This document shows, piece after piece, positions 7,341 to 16,539 of a stretch of 35,191 nucleotides of DNA. Source of the stretch: Pedobacter sp. PLR. GTDB taxonomy: Bacteria; Bacteroidota; Bacteroidia; Sphingobacteriales; Sphingobacteriaceae. The position numbers and the translations under genes are program-made. The notes under the pieces are model-generated. The model was given only the letters and a program-made list of their open reading frames with translations. It was not told where the DNA came from and ran no database searches. Numbering within the stretch: position 1 is the first letter of the stretch; every line of letters begins with the position of its first letter. The stretch covers positions 1-35,191 of the forward strand of contig NZ_JAPIVQ010000013.1 of NCBI RefSeq assembly GCF_026239675.1, in the 5' to 3' direction.

Positions 7341-8501
7341 ATGCAAGAAGAAGATTTTGAATTAGCAGATTTAATTTCTGGATACCTATTGTGCACCTTA
7401 ACCAAGGAGCAAGAGGAAAGACTTATGTTTCTTTTACAGGAAGATAAGGAAAGATATAAATTATTGGAAGCCTATAAAGACGCAACTCCGCTAGAACAAA
7501 GGTTATCAAACATGCGTAGCCTGGATGTTGATCAAGCCTGGCTTAAAATTCAAGGCCATTCCAGGACAGTTAAAATTTCTAATAAACCCCGTTTCGCCTT
7601 TTTAAAATATGCAGCTATCTTTTTAGCGGTTATATGCGCTTCTATATTTTATTTCAATAGCAATGAAAAGGATCCGGGCATTGTGCCAGATCTTACCAAA
7701 AACTACAAAAATGATGTGTTGCCAGGCACACAAAAAGCTATTCTTATTTTATCTGATGGAAAAGAAGTAACGCTAGATAAAGGAAAACTAGCTATTACTG
7801 ATGAAAGTGGGGTTGCCATTGTTAGTAACGATGGAAAGATTACATACAACGATCAAAAAATAGAAGAAGCTTCCGAAATGAAGTACAACACTTTAATTGT
7901 ACCTAAAGCAGGAACTTATGCGGTAACATTGCCAGATGGATCTAAAGTAGTGCTTAACGCCATGTCTGAACTTAAATATCCAGTAAGTTTTACAGAAAAA
8001 GATAGAAAAGTAGAGTTAAAAGGCGAAGGCTATTTTGAAGTTGTTAAAGATGCTTCACATCCTTTTAAAATAAGGCTAAACGAATCTGAAATTGAAGTTT
8101 TAGGAACGCATTTTAATGTTTCATCTTATGATCAAACCGCTAAAACCACACTTTTAGAAGGTTCAGTTAAAGTAAGTAATGGCAAAAAATCTAATATATT
8201 GGTACCAGGGAAGCAAGCCTTAGCTAATAAAGAAGATATAAATATTTCGAAAGGAGATACAGAAAAGGCCGTTGCCTGGGTTAAAGGAGATTTCTATTTT
8301 AACAATGATGCCTTAGAGCCCGCTTTAATTGAAATAAGTAGATGGTACGATTTAAAACTTGTTTACAAAAAAACAGCACCTAATATCCACATTAGTGGAC
8401 ATATTAGTCGACGAGCAAAGCTCAGCGAAGTCTTAGTTATGCTAAAAGATGTAAGTAACCTATCTTTTAGCATAGAAAATAAAAACCTAATAATCAACTA
8501 A
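7341..8501 (+). CDS. FecR-family anti-sigma factor
   Basis: 386 residues, single-pass inner-membrane regulator. Residues 1-80 are the cytoplasmic sigma-binding part, including the DQAWLKIQ segment typical of the family. One transmembrane helix lies at about 85-105. The periplasmic FecR domain is at about 180-285 (TLPDGSKVVLNAMSELKYP, GEGYFEV, VLGTHFNVSSY, LLEGSVKV), and a DUF4974-like C-terminal domain of about 70 residues (ISRWYDLKLVYK ... ISGHISRRAKLSEVL) completes it; the latter contacts the STN domain of the transducer. The gene lies 69 bp after the sigma gene and 168 bp before SusC, the usual order. Start and length are normal. Confidence 0.93.
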   Translation: MQEEDFELADLISGYLLCTLTKEQEERLMFLLQEDKERYKLLEAYKDATPLEQRLSNMRSLDVDQAWLKIQGHSRTVKISNKPRFAFLKYAAIFLAVICASIFYFNSNEKDPGIVPDLTKNYKNDVLPGTQKAILILSDGKEVTLDKGKLAITDESGVAIVSNDGKITYNDQKIEEASEMKYNTLIVPKAGTYAVTLPDGSKVVLNAMSELKYPVSFTEKDRKVELKGEGYFEVVKDASHPFKIRLNESEIEVLGTHFNVSSYDQTAKTTLLEGSVKVSNGKKSNILVPGKQALANKEDINISKGDTEKAVAWVKGDFYFNNDALEPALIEISRWYDLKLVYKKTAPNIHISGHISRRAKLSEVLVMLKDVSNLSFSIENKNLIIN

Positions 8502-8578
8502 TTAATAAGCAACCTAAACCAATCAATAAGAATATGATTTAAAAACCGACCAGACCAATCTTGCCTGATAAAATGAAT

Positions 8579-8604
8579 ACCGGAAGTGTACCACCACTCC
8601 CGGT
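8579..8604. promoter_or_regulatory. Hairpin in the leader of the SusC gene
   Basis: ACCGGAAGTG (8579-8588) pairs with CACTCCCGGT (8595-8604) with one mismatch and a 6-nt loop. It lies 65 bp before the SusC start. It could attenuate read-through from the regulators or stabilise the susCD message, as structured leaders do at other Sus-like loci. No T run follows. Confidence 0.4.
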
Positions 8605-8669
8605 AAGTAATTCAGGCACAAAAAAACAGTTAAACGAACGTATTTCAATCACCTAAATCAAACGAAAGT

Positions 8670-11600
8670 ATGAATTTCTTTTGTCACAGACAAAATATTG
8701 CCTATCGGGAAGCATTTCCCAGTACACCAATAGTTTTCAAAATTATGAAACTTGTCATTCTATTAATTTTTGTATTCCAATTAGGGGTATTCGCCAATGG
8801 CAAAGCACAGAAAGTTAATATCTCTGTGAAAAATGCACCACTTAAAGAAGTTTTTGCAGAATTAAGTAAACAAACCAATTATCGCTTTTTATACAACGAA
8901 GAAAGCATTCAAAAAGTTGCACCCGTAACTTTTCAGTTTAAAAATGTTGATATCCGGGCAGCATTAAATAAAGCGCTTGAACGTGCTGATCTTTCCTTTA
9001 ATATGCATGGCGAGACCATCACGATTGTGAGTAAAGTAGCTGGAGATAAAGCTATTAGACGAGTTGATGTTGAGGTGAGAGGATCAGTTAAAGATGCTAC
9101 CACAATGGAAACGCTACCAGGGGTAAGTATCCTTGTAAAGGATAAACCATCAATTGGTACTACTACTGATATTAATGGAAAGTTTATGCTTAAAGTTCCT
9201 GATGGATCAACCTTAGTTTTTAGCTTCGTTGGTTATCTTAAGAAAGAAGTTGTTGTAAGTGGTCGTAATGTAATAGATGTAATATTAAACCCCGACAACT
9301 CATCGCTGGATGAAGTTACAGTTGTTGCTTTTGGAAAACAGAAAAAAGAAAGTGTGGTAAGTTCAATCAGCTCTGTGAGCGGTGAAACCTTGCAATTCGG
9401 TGGACGAAACTTGAGCAATAATTTACAAGGTCAGGTAGCTGGTATTATTTCATTTCAAAGAAGTGGTGAACCGGGTAACGACAATTCTACTTTTTGGATT
9501 AGAGGCATAAGCACCTACAATGGTGCACAAAACCCATTAATATTGGTGGATGGTGTGCCACGAAGCTTTACAGATATTGATCCTAATGAGATTGCAACGT
9601 TTAGTGTGCTTAAAGATGCTGCCGCCACATCAGTTTATGGTGCCGAAGGTGCTAACGGGGTAATACTAGTAACTACTAAAAGAGGTAGGGTACAAAAAAC
9701 GGAAATTACCTACAGAGGTGAATACAGTACATTAACACCTTTACGCATGCCAGAATTTGTAGGTTCTGCAGAATATCTAAGCATTTATAATGAGGCATTG
9801 GCTAACGAAAGCAAGGCGCCAATTTTTGATGCAGCGCTGATTGATAAATATAAAAGTGGTATCGATCCAGACTTATATCCAGATAATTACTGGCTTAAAA
9901 CGCTATTAAGAGATAATACTTATAACACCAGGCATAACATCAGTTTTAGAGGAGGTGCCGAAAAAGCAAAATATTTTGTTTCAGGTGCTTTTTATAAAGA
10001 AAGCGGTTTGTTTAAAGATAATGCCTTGGCGCAATACAGTAGTAACATTGGGCTAAAAAGATATAATCTTAGAAGTAATATTGATTTAGATGTTTCGCCT
10101 ACTACCATGTTAAGGGTAGATATAAGTGGACAATACTTAGAAACGAATTACCCGGGAGTACCACAAACCAATGGATTATCAGCATCAGCTGTTATTTTTA
10201 ATTTAGCTACCACTGCTCCTCCATATCTGTATCCGGCAATTTATTCTGATGGCAAGCTTGCAGATCACCCTCGTACAAGTTTTAACCGTTCTAACCCATA
10301 TAACCTGCTAAATAATTCAGGCTACACCAATGAGTACAGAACAAATATCCAATCGAAGGTAGACCTTGAGCAGAAGTTGGATTTTCTGACTAAAGGATTA
10401 TCTGCAAAAATAAGCGCTAGTTATGATTATTACGGCACGTATACAACACCTAACGGAAAATCCATCAACTCCTATTATGGTACCGGCAGGGATATTAATG
10501 GTAACTTAATCTATACACAAATTAAAAGTGGTACAGACCAAATTGTGCCAGGCGTTACAACGTTAAATTCTACAAAAAATGTGTACATAGAAGGATCATT
10601 AAACTATAATAGAACATTCTCTGAAAAGCATGACGTTACAGCTATGGCGCTTGCTTACGAGAAAGAATCCCAGATTACAAAATATGATCAGAATGCAATA
10701 GATAGACTCCCATTTAGAAAATTAGCTTACGTTGGCCGTGTCACTTATTCATATGATAGACGTTATTCAATCGACGCAAATATGGGCATCAGCGGTTCTG
10801 AAACATTTGCAGATGGACATAGATACGGTTTTTTCCCTGCAGTAGGTGTTGCCTGGAATGCCAGTAATGAACATTTTTATCCTGAGGCCTTAAAAAAAAT
10901 CGTTTCAAGTCTTAAGTTAAGAGCTTCTTATGGATTAACCGGGAATGACCAATATATTGTTGGCGGTGTAGCACAACGTTTTTTATATAGAGGTGGCTTT
11001 ACAGGAGCTACGGGGGCTAGTTTAGGCTATAATTCAGGTGCTGTTCAAAACCAATATTCGGGATATACAGAAGATAGGTTTAGTGCTCCAGGCCTTTCCT
11101 GGGAAACAGAAGAGAAAAAGAACTTTGGCGTTGATTTAGGCTTTTTTGGCAATAAACTAAATCTTGTCCTCGATTATTTTGATAATTACAGATATGATAT
11201 TTTAGTTCAAAGACAAACCGTTTCTGGTGCAGCAGGCTTTAACCAATCACCTTTTCAAAATTATGGTAAAGTAACTAATAAAGGTTTTGAAACTAGTTTA
11301 ACCTACCAACAAAGAATTGGTTCAAATTCTGTTTTAGGCTTCAGAGGAAACTTTACTTATGCCCATAACAAGGTATTAGAACTTGATGAGGTTACTCCAC
11401 TTTACCCATGGATGGCTAGTACAGGGAACAATTTAAATTTTAATAACGTTTATGTAGCGGATAGATTATTTGCGGATGGTGATTTTAACATCACAACCAA
11501 CCCAGATGGATCCAAAAATTATACTTTGAAAACGGATATCGCCTCTCAATCATTTTTTGGTACGGTATTGCCAGGTGACATCAAGTATAAAGATTTGAAT

Positions 11601-12155
11601 GGTGACGGCTTGATCAACCAATTTGATCAAACCAAATACGTAGGCAAACCATCAACTCCAGAAATTAACTTTGGATTTGGCGCCAGCTACGAATATAAAG
11701 GCATCAGCTTAAGTGTATTCTTTACTGGTGTTGCTAATACCACTACAATTTTAGGACAAAGTAACCCTCAGGGATTTTTCCCATTCACTTTTGGTGTAGA
11801 TGAATCAAGTGTACGTGCAACAGTGCGGGACAGGTGGACAACTGCAAATCCAAGCCAAGATGCACTGTTTCCTCGCATACGTACAAGTACTAACCCCAAT
11901 AACCAGGCATCCAGTACCTGGTGGGCAAGAGACGCAGGTTTTTTAAGATTGAAAACAGCAGAATTAGGATATAGAATACCAAAACAATGGTTGGAAAGAG
12001 TGAAAATTAGTAATGCTAAGATATATGTACAAGGCTACAACCTCTTTACCTGGGATAGTATCAAGTATTGGGATCCTGAACAAGGTAACTTAAACTCAGG
12101 TGTAACCTATCCTCAGTCAAGAAGTTTCACATTCGGCCTGGAAGTATCATTATAA
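8670..12155 (+). CDS. SusC-family TonB-dependent transporter with STN signalling domain
   Basis: 1161 residues, outer-membrane beta-barrel that imports glycan fragments using TonB energy. Order: N-terminal leader with hydrophobic core MKLVILLIFVFQLGVFA (residues 26-42); STN secretin/TonB short domain, about 48-120; carboxypeptidase-regulatory-like beta-sandwich, about 133-208 (GVSILVKDKPSIGTTTDINGKF); plug, about 214-330 (PLILVDGVPRSFTDIDPNEIATFSVLKDAAATSVYGAEGANGVI is the family signature, split over 9532-9660); then the barrel, ending in aromatic-rich FTFGLEVSL. The STN domain marks it as a transducer that talks to the FecR protein next door. The SusD partner follows after 19 bp. The inner ATG at 8745 is an alternative start, but the long leader is common in related genomes. 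Confidence 0.96.
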   Translation: MNFFCHRQNIAYREAFPSTPIVFKIMKLVILLIFVFQLGVFANGKAQKVNISVKNAPLKEVFAELSKQTNYRFLYNEESIQKVAPVTFQFKNVDIRAALNKALERADLSFNMHGETITIVSKVAGDKAIRRVDVEVRGSVKDATTMETLPGVSILVKDKPSIGTTTDINGKFMLKVPDGSTLVFSFVGYLKKEVVVSGRNVIDVILNPDNSSLDEVTVVAFGKQKKESVVSSISSVSGETLQFGGRNLSNNLQGQVAGIISFQRSGEPGNDNSTFWIRGISTYNGAQNPLILVDGVPRSFTDIDPNEIATFSVLKDAAATSVYGAEGANGVILVTTKRGRVQKTEITYRGEYSTLTPLRMPEFVGSAEYLSIYNEALANESKAPIFDAALIDKYKSGIDPDLYPDNYWLKTLLRDNTYNTRHNISFRGGAEKAKYFVSGAFYKESGLFKDNALAQYSSNIGLKRYNLRSNIDLDVSPTTMLRVDISGQYLETNYPGVPQTNGLSASAVIFNLATTAPPYLYPAIYSDGKLADHPRTSFNRSNPYNLLNNSGYTNEYRTNIQSKVDLEQKLDFLTKGLSAKISASYDYYGTYTTPNGKSINSYYGTGRDINGNLIYTQIKSGTDQIVPGVTTLNSTKNVYIEGSLNYNRTFSEKHDVTAMALAYEKESQITKYDQNAIDRLPFRKLAYVGRVTYSYDRRYSIDANMGISGSETFADGHRYGFFPAVGVAWNASNEHFYPEALKKIVSSLKLRASYGLTGNDQYIVGGVAQRFLYRGGFTGATGASLGYNSGAVQNQYSGYTEDRFSAPGLSWETEEKKNFGVDLGFFGNKLNLVLDYFDNYRYDILVQRQTVSGAAGFNQSPFQNYGKVTNKGFETSLTYQQRIGSNSVLGFRGNFTYAHNKVLELDEVTPLYPWMASTGNNLNFNNVYVADRLFADGDFNITTNPDGSKNYTLKTDIASQSFFGTVLPGDIKYKDLNGDGLINQFDQTKYVGKPSTPEINFGFGASYEYKGISLSVFFTGVANTTTILGQSNPQGFFPFTFGVDESSVRATVRDRWTTANPSQDALFPRIRTSTNPNNQASSTWWARDAGFLRLKTAELGYRIPKQWLERVKISNAKIYVQGYNLFTWDSIKYWDPEQGNLNSGVTYPQSRSFTFGLEVSL

Positions 12156-12174
12156 AAATTTAAATTTTATTACA

Positions 12175-14046
12175 ATGCGAAAAATATCATCAAAATATAT
12201 CAAAATTCTTTTTATTACAGTGCTCATGATTTCGGTGCAATCATGCAAAAAGAATTACTTAGGGGTTTCTGAACAGTTGGCACCAGAGCTAACTACAGAA
12301 AAAGTCTTCTCAAACCCTTCACTTGTCAGGCAATATTATGCTAACATTTTTTCTGGTATGCCTAATACTTCTTTTATATGTATTGATGGAAGTAGCGGGG
12401 GTAACATGACTGGAATACATAATCCATGGACATCTATGTCTGATGAAACAAAAGCTGCCCAAGGCAATTCAAGAAATATAGCTACTAATGGCTACAACGC
12501 AGGTAGTGCGCAATTTGGTAGATGGATATCTTTATATAAACTGATTAGGCAAGCTAATGTTTTTATAGAAAATGCCAAAGCCACCCCAGTAAGTTCAGCT
12601 ACAGATTTCATTAGCGAAGAAGATGCAATAAAAATGAAAAATGTAGCCAGATTTTTTAGGGCTTATTACCATTATTTGTTGTTTGAAGAGTATGGGCCTA
12701 TTCCAATTATGAATAAACCGATAGATCCCAGTAGCCCGGATCTTGATTTTGCCAGGAACAGTGTAGATGAAGTGGTAAATTTTATCAGTGATGAACTTAC
12801 AGCAACAGTACCAGGGTTGGATAATGTACCACTTAATTCTTCAGTTGCAGCGGTACCCACAAAGGGAGTAGCGTTAGCTGTAAAAGCTAAATTATTAGTT
12901 ATTGCAGCTAGTCCATTATACAATGGTGGATTTACAGAAGCAATGGCTTTAAAAAACAAAGACGGTAAAGTGTTATTTCCAACTACGAACGCTGCAAAAT
13001 GGCAGACTGCTAAAACAGCACTTGAAGATTTTTTGACCTTTGCCAATGGTAAATTCGACTTATTTAAATTAAATACAGGCCCTGGCGGTACGTATAATCC
13101 AGATGAAAGTTTGTATCGTTTATTTATTGATGTGGATAATAATAAGGAAATTATTTGGGCAAACCCTACTGCAACCTGGGGAAGGGTAAATGAAGATGGT
13201 ACCGATAGAAGATTAACCCCAAGAACTGAAAGAACTGGTTTTGCTGGTGTTGGCGTAACACAGGAACTTGTTGATGCTTTTCCTATGATTGATGGTTTAC
13301 CTATTAATGAATCGCCTCTATATAGTGAAAATGGCTTTTCAGTAGCAGGAGAAGATCCATCTGGCAGAACAGATGTGGGTACGTTTAGGATGTGGGTTAA
13401 AAGAGATCCGAGATTCTATCAAACTGTATTTTATCAAAACAGAAAATGGCCAATCAGCAATGCTCAGATACAGTTCCAGAAAGGAAGTGGAAATGATAAT
13501 AGCGCAGCTGATAATCCGTACACTGGTTATTTATTATATAAAAGATTTGCTCGCAATGTGCGCAATGAAGGAACCAACCCTACATCACAGTTTAGACCTG
13601 CTATAATTTTCCGCCTGGCAGAATTCTATTTATTATATGCCGAAGCTTGTAATGAAGTAAACCCGGGTGATCCTAATATTTTTATTTATTTAGATAAAGT
13701 TAGAGATAGGGCTGGTATACCAAAGCTATCTGTTATTAAGCCGGGACTAATGGGTGATAAAGCTGGATTCAGAAAAGCTATACAAGCAGAAAGTAGAGTA
13801 GAACTTGCTACAGAAGGTCAACGTTATTTTGATGTAAGAAGATGGATGATTGCCGATCAAGCAGGTAGTATGCAAGGTGGAGCAACAACTGGTATGAATA
13901 TGAATTCGAGCCAATTGACCATTGGTGGGTTTTATACAAGAACTACTTTTGAAACCAGAATTTTCAATAGAGCAATGTACTTATATCCACTTCCTCTTGC
14001 TGAAGTCCAAAAAAGTAAATTGTTGGTACAAAACCCATTATGGTAA
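12175..14046 (+). CDS. SusD-family glycan-binding lipoprotein
   Basis: 623 residues. The lipoprotein signal ends at Cys24 (ISVQSC), giving an outer-membrane, surface-exposed lipoprotein that caps the SusC barrel. The N-terminal TPR-like half includes FRAYYHYLLFEEYGPIPIMNKP, where SusD proteins place a conserved FRAYYY/LxxxyGdvPl segment. The C-terminal part has the RPAIIFRLAEFYLLYAEACNE segment and the family close AEVQKSKLLVQNPLW, matching the SusD/RagB ending in which the last residues are LxQNPGW. Translation is probably linked to susC, as the two genes are 19 bp apart. The ligand cannot be read from the sequence; the enzymes downstream suggest a fucosylated glycan. Confidence 0.96.
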   Translation: MRKISSKYIKILFITVLMISVQSCKKNYLGVSEQLAPELTTEKVFSNPSLVRQYYANIFSGMPNTSFICIDGSSGGNMTGIHNPWTSMSDETKAAQGNSRNIATNGYNAGSAQFGRWISLYKLIRQANVFIENAKATPVSSATDFISEEDAIKMKNVARFFRAYYHYLLFEEYGPIPIMNKPIDPSSPDLDFARNSVDEVVNFISDELTATVPGLDNVPLNSSVAAVPTKGVALAVKAKLLVIAASPLYNGGFTEAMALKNKDGKVLFPTTNAAKWQTAKTALEDFLTFANGKFDLFKLNTGPGGTYNPDESLYRLFIDVDNNKEIIWANPTATWGRVNEDGTDRRLTPRTERTGFAGVGVTQELVDAFPMIDGLPINESPLYSENGFSVAGEDPSGRTDVGTFRMWVKRDPRFYQTVFYQNRKWPISNAQIQFQKGSGNDNSAADNPYTGYLLYKRFARNVRNEGTNPTSQFRPAIIFRLAEFYLLYAEACNEVNPGDPNIFIYLDKVRDRAGIPKLSVIKPGLMGDKAGFRKAIQAESRVELATEGQRYFDVRRWMIADQAGSMQGGATTGMNMNSSQLTIGGFYTRTTFETRIFNRAMYLYPLPLAEVQKSKLLVQNPLW

Positions 14047-14079
14047 TAAATATTATTTAACATACTAAGAAATAAAATA

Positions 14080-15039
14080 ATGAAAACAAAACTTGTGCTT
14101 TGTATGGGTATTTTAATAGTTAGCTCTATTTCAATATTCCTTTCATGTAAAAAACAAACAACTAATGAAAAATTGAATGGTATTTATATTGTTCCATTAG
14201 CTGGCAGTTCTGCTACCGAAAATAAAACATTGTTGTCGTTTGTTACTATTCCGTATAAATTTCCAATAGCCGCCGCTATATCAACAGCACTTACTTCAAA
14301 TGTAGAGGTTACTCTTGCTGTAGATAATGGTATGGTTGCGACTTTTAATGCCGCGCAAAACACCAGATATGCTGTTATGCCCGCAGGTAGTTATTCTTTA
14401 GAGACGACCAACGTAACCATACCTACAGGTGCCATTGCTTCTAATCAAACAAATGTGGTAGTTAAAGCTAATATGCTTACTACCGATGTGGCATATTTGT
14501 TACCAGTAAAAGTTGCATCAACATCAGCAAACAATATTACTTTAAATTCTGCTATAGCTACCAAATATTATATCGTAAGAGCGCCAACACCAGTAATTGG
14601 TAATTTATCTACTGGTAAAGCCGCATCAATGTCTAAGGGCAACCAGGCTAATGCTGGAAGAGGAAATGATGGCATTACTGGTGGAAACCTTGGTGCTGGA
14701 CAGGGAGTAGAAACCGGAGCAGGTAATGAAGAGTTTTGGCAAGTAGATTTGGGAGCTATTTCCCCAAGAATTGATCAGATAGATATTTGGAACAGAACCG
14801 ATTGTTGTAACCTTCGTACCGCAAAATTCTATGTATTTATTTCGGATGTACCTTTTACAGGTGTGTCTGTGGCATCTTCATTGGCGCAACCAGGTGTTTA
14901 TAAGTATTATCAGGATGCTCCAGCCGGCTTGCCTTCAATAATACTTCCCGCAGTGTCTGGACGTTATATTAGACTTCAGAACACAACTACGGAGAGTCTT
15001 ACTTTGGCCGAGCTAACAGCTACAGGAATTAAACCTTAA
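14080..15039 (+). CDS. DUF1735-like lipoprotein with fucolectin-like (CBM47-type) domain
   Basis: 319 residues. The lipoprotein signal ends at Cys23 (IFLSC). Residues about 45-165 resemble the DUF1735 beta-sandwich seen in surface glycan-binding lipoproteins encoded after SusD (VTLAVDNGMVATFNA, then YLLPVKVAS). Residues about 173-319 are a galactose-binding-like fold with the eel-fucolectin signature: RTDCCNLR at 239-246 gives Arg239, Asp241, the neighbouring cysteines 242-243 and Arg246, as in the RxDx4(R/K) fucose site. The histidine found 25 residues before that Arg in fucolectins is absent here (Ala). It probably binds fucose or a related sugar at the cell surface, together with SusD. The fucosidase two genes later supports this. 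Confidence 0.8.
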   Translation: MKTKLVLCMGILIVSSISIFLSCKKQTTNEKLNGIYIVPLAGSSATENKTLLSFVTIPYKFPIAAAISTALTSNVEVTLAVDNGMVATFNAAQNTRYAVMPAGSYSLETTNVTIPTGAIASNQTNVVVKANMLTTDVAYLLPVKVASTSANNITLNSAIATKYYIVRAPTPVIGNLSTGKAASMSKGNQANAGRGNDGITGGNLGAGQGVETGAGNEEFWQVDLGAISPRIDQIDIWNRTDCCNLRTAKFYVFISDVPFTGVSVASSLAQPGVYKYYQDAPAGLPSIILPAVSGRYIRLQNTTTESLTLAELTATGIKP

Positions 15040-15105
15040 ATCATCTACAAAAAGTTCAAATCTTTGGAGTTGAATAATTATTAAATTTTGTCATACGAAT
15101 TTAAT

Positions 15106-15138
15106 CATGCAGCAGGTCGTGTTTGATCCTGCTGCATG
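15106..15138 (+). terminator. Hairpin between the binding protein and GH18 genes
   Basis: CATGCAGCAGG (15106-15116) and CCTGCTGCATG (15128-15138) form a perfect 11-bp stem with an 11-nt loop, followed by TTATTCTGTCATT. The U-tract is weak. It may partly end transcription so that the two enzymes are made at a lower level than the susCD part. Confidence 0.6.
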
Positions 15139-15195
15139 TTATTCTGTCATTATTATAATATACATTTCGCTAATTGAATAAATAATACTTACATA

Positions 15196-16491
15196 ATGAA
15201 AAAAAACAAATCAATTATAGCGGTCTTTTTTTTAGCCGCAATTATATGTTCCAGTATTACATTATTGAGTTGCTCTAAAAAAGGTACATCTCCACAATCA
15301 GACAGTCAGCTTGTTATTATTCCACCAGCTACAATCCCAATAGCACACACACCGCCTAAAGATTCCAATTTTATTGTATTGGATACTAAAAAAGTTGTGG
15401 AAGCCTATTTAACTCCCTCTAAATGGTATACCTACTCGTGGAATGATATCAACTATTCCAATGTTACACATATTGTCTATTCCTTTTTAAGGCCCACATC
15501 GGCATCTAATCCCACACTCACTTATGGAGATGCTGCCTATGAACAAGCTGCATATAGTTTGTATCCGGGTCTTATAGACAAAACTTTTCTTGGTTATGGA
15601 GATCAGCTTATTGCAAAAGCACATGCTGCTAACGTAAAGGTTTTAATGGGAGTTGCAGGTGGTAGCGGACAAGATACTCGTGACCTTTCAGCTATTTTTG
15701 GAAACGAAAGCTTGCGAAAACAGTTTATAATTAATCTGGTAAAACTTTGTGAAGAGCGATCTTATGATGGGATTACCTTGGATTATGAATACCCTAAAAA
15801 TTCAAGTGACGGATTAGGCATTACAAATTTCGCACAAGAACTTAGAGTGGCTTTTTTCACATCACCGGTTTTATCAAAAAAAGATATGATTATTACCTTA
15901 GCTTGCCCGGTAGGTAATTGGTCTGGAGAATTTTTTGACTATACAAAATTGGCAAAATGTGTGAATTGGTTTTCACCAATGACGTATGAATATGCCACCG
16001 GTTGGACAACCAGTTTTAGCTTCAACAGTCCTATTTACACCAATGCAAGTGCAGGGGCAAACTCTACCATTTCAACAGCTATTAGCTATTTAAAAACTAC
16101 ACGCGGGATAAATCCCTTACAAATAGTTATTGGTGTTCCTTTCTTTGGATGGGCATTTGATAATTTTACTCAATTGGGGGGCATCAAAGCGAATACTAAC
16201 GGTGCGGATAAAGCTTATACAGGCCTCTATAACGATTATATCAAAAACATGCCAGCTAATGGCTTCGTTAAATACTGGGATGATATATCTAAACAATCTT
16301 ATTTAGTAAATTCTGGAACTAAACAAATGGTTACATACGATGATGAGAATGCAATTATAGAAAAATGTAAATATGTAAAGACAAATGGGCTTAAAGGAGC
16401 AATGATATGGGAACTTTCTAGAGGCTTTATTAACGGTGCTAGCGATCCTAATCCTTTGTTAACTGCTTTGGGGAGTAATTTATTGCGTTAA
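15196..16491 (+). CDS. GH18 glycoside hydrolase lipoprotein
   Basis: 431 residues. The lipoprotein signal ends at Cys26 (TLLSC). The TIM barrel spans about residues 65-430. Catalytic motif at 191-200: DGITLDYEYP, giving the acid Glu198 and Asp196. The fourth position of the usual DGxDxDxE is Thr194, not Asp. SxGG-like text is present as MGVAGGSG at 151-158, and the C-terminal barrel has GAMIWELSRG. The family cuts chitin or the chitobiose core of N-glycans (beta-1,4-GlcNAc linkages) by substrate-assisted retention. The EYP ending and the length suit a chitinase-type fold, but the setting next to a fucosidase in a sus locus fits an endo-beta-N-acetylglucosaminidase as well. It is probably surface- or periplasm-anchored. 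Confidence 0.88.
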   Translation: MKKNKSIIAVFFLAAIICSSITLLSCSKKGTSPQSDSQLVIIPPATIPIAHTPPKDSNFIVLDTKKVVEAYLTPSKWYTYSWNDINYSNVTHIVYSFLRPTSASNPTLTYGDAAYEQAAYSLYPGLIDKTFLGYGDQLIAKAHAANVKVLMGVAGGSGQDTRDLSAIFGNESLRKQFIINLVKLCEERSYDGITLDYEYPKNSSDGLGITNFAQELRVAFFTSPVLSKKDMIITLACPVGNWSGEFFDYTKLAKCVNWFSPMTYEYATGWTTSFSFNSPIYTNASAGANSTISTAISYLKTTRGINPLQIVIGVPFFGWAFDNFTQLGGIKANTNGADKAYTGLYNDYIKNMPANGFVKYWDDISKQSYLVNSGTKQMVTYDDENAIIEKCKYVKTNGLKGAMIWELSRGFINGASDPNPLLTALGSNLLR

Positions 16492-16539
16492 AAGAAATGC
16501 AGAAAGTAATTAGATCGATATCAAAATTATAACACACAC

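Noticed and set aside
12672..13046. 124-codon minus-strand frame inside the SusD gene
   Set aside because: Antisense shadow of a strongly supported gene; no motif of its own.
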